Shown here: piece after piece, positions 22,901-26,470 of the stretch
Numbering within the stretch: position 1 is the first letter of the stretch
Layout of the letters: every line of letters starts with the position of its first letter
IMG/VR virus record: IMGVR_UViG_3300042502_000899
Span: 1 to 26,470 of that record
Source of the DNA: a virus
DNA: 26,470 nt
Reading direction: 5' to 3' (one strand)
Position numbers and translations under genes: made by a program
The notes under the pieces: generated by a model
What the model was told of the DNA's origin: nothing
The model's database searches: none
Seen by the model: the letters and a program-made list of their open reading frames with translations, nothing else

Positions 22901-25426
22901 GTTGATCCCAAGGCCCTTGACCCCGAGGAGCGTCAGCGTTTCATTCGCATCACAAACAATATCATTTACAACAACCAGACCAACGGGGCGGAATACTTTG
23001 TCGCTGTTGCCAAGGGCCAGCAAAGTGCCCGTGAGGCAGCACAAGACTCCGAAATGATAGCCAAGAACAGGGCTTGGATCAATTTGCTTCCTCGTTTTGT
23101 TTCGGAAAGAATGCAGCGCGGATGGGCTCTTGAGTTGCAGTCTGTTGCTGACACGTTCCGCAACGCTTTTGGCAAGGGAGCTATGGCCAAGGTCTACGAT
23201 GCCATGGGCATGCTTGATCTTAACCTTGGATTTACCAAGGCAAACAATACGGTTGATGAGATTCAGAAAAAGATAGCAGACTTCCATCGTGGAATTGAAA
23301 AGAAGTACAAGGAAACGGCTCGCAACCAAGACGGTCTCTTGGCCGAAGGAATTGTTGGATTCTTGATCCAGTCCATTCCCAAGAAAGACGAGGTCACCTC
23401 CATCAACCAACGCCGAGACCTGATTCGTCAGGACATTGCCAATCGCAGGAGATCAGCCGCGCAACCAGACCGAATTGCCATGGCGGATCGCATCGAAACT
23501 ATTCTCAATCAAATTGATGGGGACAGTGTTGAGGCAATCCTGAACAACATGAAGCGCGACTTTCCTCCTAACTACGAATCTTTGATCTGGTACAAGGACA
23601 CCCTGCTTCCTCAATACAAAGACTTCTTGAAGAACTTTGACGAGAACTTCAACGATCAGGCCAACAACTACGATAACCCCAACTATCTTACAATTGGATT
23701 TACTTCTGCTGGCCCGTCACTTGCCATCACCCCTGAAGAGCAGGGCATGTTCTATGACCAAGTGAGCCTGCGCCCGAAACAGTCTGCCTATACCATCAAG
23801 CGTGTTGATTACTCCACACTTCCCAAGGATCGCACAACGGACAGGCCAAAAGAAATTGAATTCAATCTTCGTCGCAACGTGTTCAATGGTCTCTCAGATC
23901 AGATCAACAAGGCTTATACTTCCAGCGGTTGGCAGCGCATCGCCTCCTTTATGAAGACTCCCGAGGCCGAGACGGTGTTTGGTGGTGCGGCCAACAAAGA
24001 CTTCTTTATTGAGCGACTCAATCGTTTGCGCCTCTCCCGTATGCGCCGTGGTTCCATGGGCAGTGGCGGGGCTATTGAGAAGGCCGTCGATTCACTCAGT
24101 GTTATTTCGCGCAAGCTTGGGACTGGAATTGCCCTTGGTGGTATTTATCAGTGGATCAAACAGCCCCCAGACCAGCTTATCACGGCACTTGGTAGCGGTG
24201 GGCGAGCGGATCTTCTCGCAAAGAACATTGCACCATCTACCCAGAAGTCGGCCAGAGAACTCCTTAACAAGTTCTCCATTGGTCGCCGTGGTGACGCCTC
24301 TGCTGGTTACAAATACATCAACCAGATGGAGGGCCATCAGAACAGGCTTGAGCGTTACTTTAGTGAAAGCAAGTGGGATCAGGCTAAGGAGCAGGCGGGT
24401 AATATTGCCGATGTGTGGATGGTTGCACTCAAGTCCTCCGACTTCTTGGCGGCATCCGCAGCATGGATGACCTACTACGAGGGTGAGCTTAACAAACAGG
24501 ACATCAAGATTGATGACTGGTCCAAGGAAGCAGATCTGATTGAGTCCGATCCAGCAAGGCGTCAAGCGGCGGCGTTTGCCGAACAGATGACCGACATCTA
24601 TCAGGGGTCAAGCGACCCGACTTCCATGGCTACGTTTGCCCAAAGCGGGAAGACTGGTTGGGAAAACTTTGTCAAAGCTATCTTTGTTCCGTTCAACTCC
24701 TTTGCTATTCAGCAGCGCATGAGGCTTTACTCCGATGCTGTTGACGCCATCAATGGCAGCACAGCAGGCCGCTTTGGTCTTGCCGGAACAATTGGTGGTC
24801 TAATTCTTTTCCACGCAACCAAGCGATATGTTATCCCCGCTATCTCTGGTGTTGGTATCGGGGTTCTCTACGGACTCATGGGTGTTGATATGGATGAGCC
24901 CGATGAGGAGAAGCAGAAGGAAGAAGCAAATAAGAATTGGAGACAATTCCTCGCAGATCTTACTGGCAACTTGTTGGTTGGAGGGACACCGCAGCTTGTC
25001 GAAACTCAAGTTATTGATGCTATGAATCGGGCCTCGTACCTTGTTTCTCTCCAGCTTGAGAATGATTCAATCCTTAATGATGAGGGCGAGATCATGTCCT
25101 ATGATCAGTACTCCAAAGAGCGTTCGCCATTCTATCGCTACAAGTCCTACGATAATGCCATGAGCTTTGGGATGCTGGACATTGGTATGGGGCAGGCCGA
25201 GCAAGTGGCACTCCAAACCAAGATGCTGGCATCTCCCGAAGAGATGGAGATGTACACCCCAGAAGAACAGCGTCTCCTCTACTTCTCCGCCCTGTCCGAA
25301 TGGTTGCTACTCATGCGCCTCAACGACACCGACTTTGCCAGACTGGTTGGCAAGGCTCGACGCGACATGATCAAGGCGGCAGAAGACCGCGAGAAGGCTA
25401 TCAAAGCCATCCGTAGCGGACGCTAA
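16973..25426 (+). CDS. Giant polyvalent virion protein (2817 aa): SpoT-type HD, degenerate zincin, ART-PolyVal and LPD-like C-terminus
   Basis: The frame is unbroken and starts 3 nt after the preceding stop. Residues 4-14 and 51-61 repeat FNPDEFI(R/K)KYG. After an Ala/Gly-rich hydrophobic stretch (about 180-440) and a Pro/Ala linker, residues 560-670 form an HD hydrolase of SpoT/MESH1 type: YVNH (His573), FLHDSVEDG (His593, Asp594, Glu597, Asp598) and KLADLREN (Asp649, Asn653). Residues about 860-1075 look like a large-polyvalent-protein domain with WTEVGYNPIRSSFF (Trp1022). A zincin-like helix follows at 1148-1160 (NHEIAES, His1151-Glu1152) but lacks the second His. Residues 1290-1566 match ART-PolyVal: AAYHGTPH (His1295), GTGEGAQAYGWGLYFAENID (Tyr1319), GIKYFDR, and NFVVFDESLI. 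RESRRE occurs at 815-820 and 1570-1575. Long helical regions follow, and a C-terminal block (about 2330-2650) resembles LPD38, with hydrophobic segments near 2602-2640. In family terms it is an ejected, T7 gp16-like effector carrier. Roles of the domains are inferred from motifs. Confidence 0.85.
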   Translation: MINFNPDEFIRKYGDAPTEDEEGASSSATPTLDTEPKKEETVAAAGSLGGFNPDEFIKKYGVEPNKQAEGGGDYLARQAEYLMSRQPLDAETQLPATEEPRDNSWDTLRGLEVSMRQVPQLAYGVAGLVGETAEQLTGYGESLRDFGFKGYQDWAQSMEPISKETDDVTVAWQRAKEGDVGALVDWAQYGIGYALGQLGETAAVAVLGGIAGGATAAPAGPAAVPAAVGGSVVAAAGKQGFKDLAKNLVEKAIANQANKIVINQAKKEGVELTAEQVAKRAQQEAIKRQAGKEIGSNAAVFANAIGMQLGSIYGSAEEQARAEGRELTGVDLARIWGTGVATGGIEGVVDKFGLDLLKGKLSDKLPAGRLAGAAVAGGVGTLGEAATEAVQTVGERFGAGKDILSDEAINEYINASALGGLGGGAIGGVGGFISGNPKENAAAKAKVSSEANKEIAPATAETVARQADAVIAETVQETPEQRVTRLQEEATAAAGIELEEEAPVSGLPPQPVTPTAEAPVTPAVAPIEPVVEPAVAGPQPAAEVAPEIVQQAEQRAIADFAEDLYGNEPYVNHLRRVSDQMPNDKLKTTAFLHDSVEDGKMTLDEVRSQFGDDVAGLVDMVSRKDDETYSQFIDRIAQNPEAAQIKLADLRENIRNVEDFKPSLRSRYEKAIAKLEAAQPAVTPPAEVAPEVTPAPETPNLEPLRRVARAEQVPEDVPSLVDAGLVEVYKDQPVLTEAGIAQLPEAERPRLNPEARKIQIDTGSNEVVAEAIAKGLRIGVDQVGFNVRMPAGWVLDGDIYVPPTPQEVAPAPEVRESRREPSVEMRQQYAPKTEEEQKAFDKASTNKILARSPQLAVAAVRMKNGEITAGEYADLVDAIDPFTAKGPDPVATDDKIKQYIQSDKVGKVGLIDEKGNPRLQEGSEYEFRIDIPTYNRSTTAGDTVYAITAHLPVADDSKTVGEVAAFTGIAKVTDPRFMTRNVREGGAITIAAGAGKFRLATVKGNYEPITDLPADINDPNVWTEVGYNPIRSSFFVDTRSKDAVVGGSEAIMVGSRVFVKDAVLEPRPTGVTMGERYAKIQMPRPAGMETEAVATKLESLGFGRGGIVSVVNEPDASFEGRTIIRDGKVVAIELNAAALKDDAAVERVLNHEIAESANADGALNTLVAGLTPKERKEINDAITRLGYAEKARTAEEAARAVELLAEGWRGRKWFDRAVARVEAWANKLGYKLTRRAAEYIAARNMAEVNDAFRKRTIADALANLKGARKVNFNGLSAVLIPPSEMEFAYSIAAYHGTPHVIKDGFQLAKIGTGEGAQAYGWGLYFAENIDVAREYQAKLSRDRFKDEATKVYNDWKSNNPKEASIFEDEVISKGIQNVRNEDFAIELQNILDGFRSTEANVSSAEKLSSRISGIGNLYSVDLNIENDKLLDWDSVFAKQSDFIKNALQPIIGQITDANLGELDRFTLGAVLSDFYRNPKLIGLGSKKEVSEFFAQQGIQGIKYFDRASRFAQPKRTGFGWLVDDYRGSNYFKTKEEALEFAKKAATSNFVVFDESLINVTGLNGQSVDIRESRREDAIPTFSEGSPEASTLSTMAASMAKVDTASEAKPNPENKPTYKISEIASVWMDQGGDVRQLQDLISENTNLTPTNAAKVANAIAKQYDIQQSIATAFIETQTGLSVEALPEGVTLPKEVDPDRPRPVMARLFDVFMGVRVPPVKIQVNEKTALKQQIRLKAAANRAAKAEQRRTAEEVVEIIKSMELLGPVRPKQVQALAKRAARVIWTSEKSVEAFSEYAAKVVENTNYDADLREAKDAQKRAKQLSTQKKVAMGPQREVLEDVSKIPVNKLDDPRMFAEAVNYYLRGFKAVLSPDYVVIPDAEMESYLSGAQSETQRNQQDLDREANERLAKKYGIEADQVNEMMESIDIIKQIEAQENREALENLLTEKAVETQQGLREYNTDNLRSEQRPIVSSMLKVDPKALDPEERQRFIRITNNIIYNNQTNGAEYFVAVAKGQQSAREAAQDSEMIAKNRAWINLLPRFVSERMQRGWALELQSVADTFRNAFGKGAMAKVYDAMGMLDLNLGFTKANNTVDEIQKKIADFHRGIEKKYKETARNQDGLLAEGIVGFLIQSIPKKDEVTSINQRRDLIRQDIANRRRSAAQPDRIAMADRIETILNQIDGDSVEAILNNMKRDFPPNYESLIWYKDTLLPQYKDFLKNFDENFNDQANNYDNPNYLTIGFTSAGPSLAITPEEQGMFYDQVSLRPKQSAYTIKRVDYSTLPKDRTTDRPKEIEFNLRRNVFNGLSDQINKAYTSSGWQRIASFMKTPEAETVFGGAANKDFFIERLNRLRLSRMRRGSMGSGGAIEKAVDSLSVISRKLGTGIALGGIYQWIKQPPDQLITALGSGGRADLLAKNIAPSTQKSARELLNKFSIGRRGDASAGYKYINQMEGHQNRLERYFSESKWDQAKEQAGNIADVWMVALKSSDFLAASAAWMTYYEGELNKQDIKIDDWSKEADLIESDPARRQAAAFAEQMTDIYQGSSDPTSMATFAQSGKTGWENFVKAIFVPFNSFAIQQRMRLYSDAVDAINGSTAGRFGLAGTIGGLILFHATKRYVIPAISGVGIGVLYGLMGVDMDEPDEEKQKEEANKNWRQFLADLTGNLLVGGTPQLVETQVIDAMNRASYLVSLQLENDSILNDEGEIMSYDQYSKERSPFYRYKSYDNAMSFGMLDIGMGQAEQVALQTKMLASPEEMEMYTPEEQRLLYFSALSEWLLLMRLNDTDFARLVGKARRDMIKAAEDREKAIKAIRSGR

Positions 25427-26067
25427 ATAAGTCCCCGCTTCTTAGCCTCATCCAGTTCTTCCTGCGTCCACTGCTGGGCATACCAGACTTCGGCATCCCA
25501 AGGCATGGGCCTCATGCGGTCAACCCCGAAAGAAAGGCGTCCAAACCTATCAGGGTGGTTCTCCTCCAGCTTCACAAACTTATCCTCTGGCAGCATGTCC
25601 TTGTCATGGGGCAGGAAGAGATAGCCCCGCAAGAAATCCAGAATGAAACTATGGCGGATAAGGAAGGTGGATTGGGCACAAGTCATCCAAGGTGCGGCGT
25701 CCATCTTGGCCCCAAAGACCATACCCTTGTCACCGAGGTCTTGATACATCCTATCAGGAACCCCGCCAAACCATAGGCAGTCAGCCTCCTTGTAGATAAA
25801 GTCCTTGCCACAATTGTAGGCAATCATGGCCAAGGCACATACCGAAGCAGACCACCCGCACAGTCCCTCGCGCCCCTCTTTAATCAGATCCCCAACATGG
25901 CCGATGTTGTGGTAACAGGTGACCTGATTTGAGCAGGGGACTCCGCGCTCCGTTGAGAGAACGATGTAGTTGTGGGTGTATTTTTCGGTGTTGATGCGCC
26001 AGACATCATAAAAAGACCGATCCCAATCAGATCGATAGTGGTAGCCAGATCCAACAATATAGTTCAT
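25423..26067 (-). CDS. Glycosyltransferase-like protein, 214 aa
   Basis: The ATG at 26067 overlaps the upstream TGA as ATGA, so I use it rather than the TTG at 26094. The protein starts MNYIVGSGYHYRSDWDRSFY. A segment YKEADCLWFGGVPDRMYQDL (about residues 99-118) reads like the acceptor or metal-binding strand of a GT-A-type enzyme. Later MTCAQSTFLIRHSFILDFLR, LPEDKFVKLEE and FGVDRMRPMPWDAEVWYAQQ complete a fold I associate with phage-encoded glycan-transfer proteins. Catalytic assignment is not secure. It shares an operon with the methyltransferase and ends in TAG whose bases overlap the TAA of the giant gene, so the convergent operons meet with no spacer. Confidence 0.6.
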   Translation of the reverse strand: MNYIVGSGYHYRSDWDRSFYDVWRINTEKYTHNYIVLSTERGVPCSNQVTCYHNIGHVGDLIKEGREGLCGWSASVCALAMIAYNCGKDFIYKEADCLWFGGVPDRMYQDLGDKGMVFGAKMDAAPWMTCAQSTFLIRHSFILDFLRGYLFLPHDKDMLPEDKFVKLEENHPDRFGRLSFGVDRMRPMPWDAEVWYAQQWTQEELDEAKKRGLI

Positions 26068-26470
26068 TTCTTTTTTAAGATAACTGTGGGCCAATCTTCA
26101 TCTGTAACCAGATCAATCCCCCATCCTCCAAGCCCAAGGAACCTATCAACTGCTCCCTTGACCCCGAACCCAAGATGATTGTCATCTGGAAGGTAGTCAT
26201 GGACCGCCAGTGTTGTGGTGAACTGGCTATAGAAACATAGGTCTTGGTAACACTCATCTTCCGAGTGGTTGGCATCGATGTAAATCCAGTCTGGATTGCC
26301 TCCTAAAGCTGGGGCAATTTCCTCCGACCTTGAAAGTGCGCGAACAATCGTGACCCTTGGGTCATTGGAGAATCGTTCTGTGACCCCACGGAATCTGGAT
26401 TCCTGTCCCCCCTGATCAACATTCGCTGGATCTGTATAACCGCTTTCAAAGTGGAGCCAAGCGTCCACAA
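26064..26470 (-). CDS. Class I SAM-dependent methyltransferase, Methyltransf_24-like (5'-truncated)
   Basis: The frame runs off the right edge; the first in-window codon set is VDAWLHFESGYTD and no real start is visible, so the N-terminal SAM-binding glycine loop is probably missing. What remains fits the C-terminal half of Methyltransf_24/class I enzymes: ATVV-type strand VTIVRALSRSEEIAPALG, then DWIYIDANHSEDECYQDL (the D-x-x-H acidic loop) and LAVHDYLPDD, followed by VKGAVDRFL. Such enzymes often methylate sugars in polysaccharide or capsular clusters. Its overlap with the GT-like gene (ATGA) suggests the two act on the same glycan or on a virion component. Confidence 0.75.
   Translation of the reverse strand, partial: VDAWLHFESGYTDPANVDQGGQESRFRGVTERFSNDPRVTIVRALSRSEEIAPALGGNPDWIYIDANHSEDECYQDLCFYSQFTTTLAVHDYLPDDNHLGFGVKGAVDRFLGLGGWGIDLVTDEDWPTVILKKK

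Noticed and set aside
22742-23410. 222-aa ORF on the minus strand within the giant gene
   Set aside because: It lies wholly inside the continuous 2817-codon frame, whose domains and codon use are coherent; it has no motif, start signal or neighbours of its own.
1-26470. CRISPR array or insertion sequence
   Set aside because: No regularly spaced repeats were seen, and no transposase or terminal inverted repeats. The only mobile-type gene is the HNH endonuclease.

Overview
This window reads as part of a tailed double-stranded DNA phage (or prophage) genome, probably of podovirus-like organisation. It is gene-dense, with ATGA or TAATG stop/start overlaps almost everywhere. It carries a lysis module with an AmpD/T7-lysozyme-type amidase, tail-type structural genes, small conserved phage proteins, and a run of virion genes ending in one 2817-residue polyvalent protein. 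No terminase, portal, major capsid, polymerase or integrase is visible, so the replication and head modules must lie outside. The host cannot be fixed from this sequence. Most start codons lack a Shine-Dalgarno sequence, and two likely sigma70-type promoters sit within about 10 nt of the start codon, which suggests a host that tolerates SD-less or nearly leaderless messages.

Layout. (1) 1-4142, plus strand: tail end of an upstream gene, a short unknown protein, a lysis cluster (membrane-anchored coiled-coil protein, two holin-like proteins, a 57-residue ORF missed by length filters, the amidase), a 47-residue zinc-ribbon protein, two small acidic or phage-family proteins, a DUF4406-DUF6378 nucleotide-metabolism fusion, and a DEDDy exonuclease fused to a zinc ribbon. 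(2) 4146-8472, minus strand: four genes read 8472 to 4146, three beta-rich or Cys-rich tail/fibre-type proteins and a zinc-knuckle protein. (3) 8473-9417: an AT-rich HNH endonuclease gene with its own candidate promoter and a strong intrinsic terminator, resembling an inserted cassette. (4) 9436-13340, plus strand: a good TTGACA promoter, then a possible OB-fold ssDNA-binding protein, SWIM protein, DUF6496 protein, a compact structured-RNA candidate, two small proteins, a PD-(D/E)XK nuclease with a Cas4/AddB-like cysteine set, three small conserved proteins and a GT-A glycosyltransferase. (5) 13369-25426, plus strand: four virion genes whose order resembles the T7 tail-tube/internal-core block, the last being the giant polyvalent protein. 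(6) 25423-26470, minus strand: a glycosyltransferase-like protein and a truncated SAM methyltransferase, convergent with the giant gene and sharing stop-codon bases with it.

How it fits together. The nuclease, exonuclease, OB-fold and SWIM proteins look like DNA-metabolism helpers. The lysis cluster ends infection. The giant protein, probably packaged and ejected, carries a SpoT/MESH1-type HD domain with all the catalytic residues I could check, a degenerate zincin and an ART-PolyVal ADP-ribosyltransferase domain. I regard that as the most exciting part of the window, because it would deliver alarmone-degrading and protein-modifying activities into the host with the DNA. No gene-free stretch longer than 300 bases exists; the largest gaps (8473-8561, 9315-9479, 10518-10642) are described below. 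Function names rest on motif recognition by eye, without database searches.
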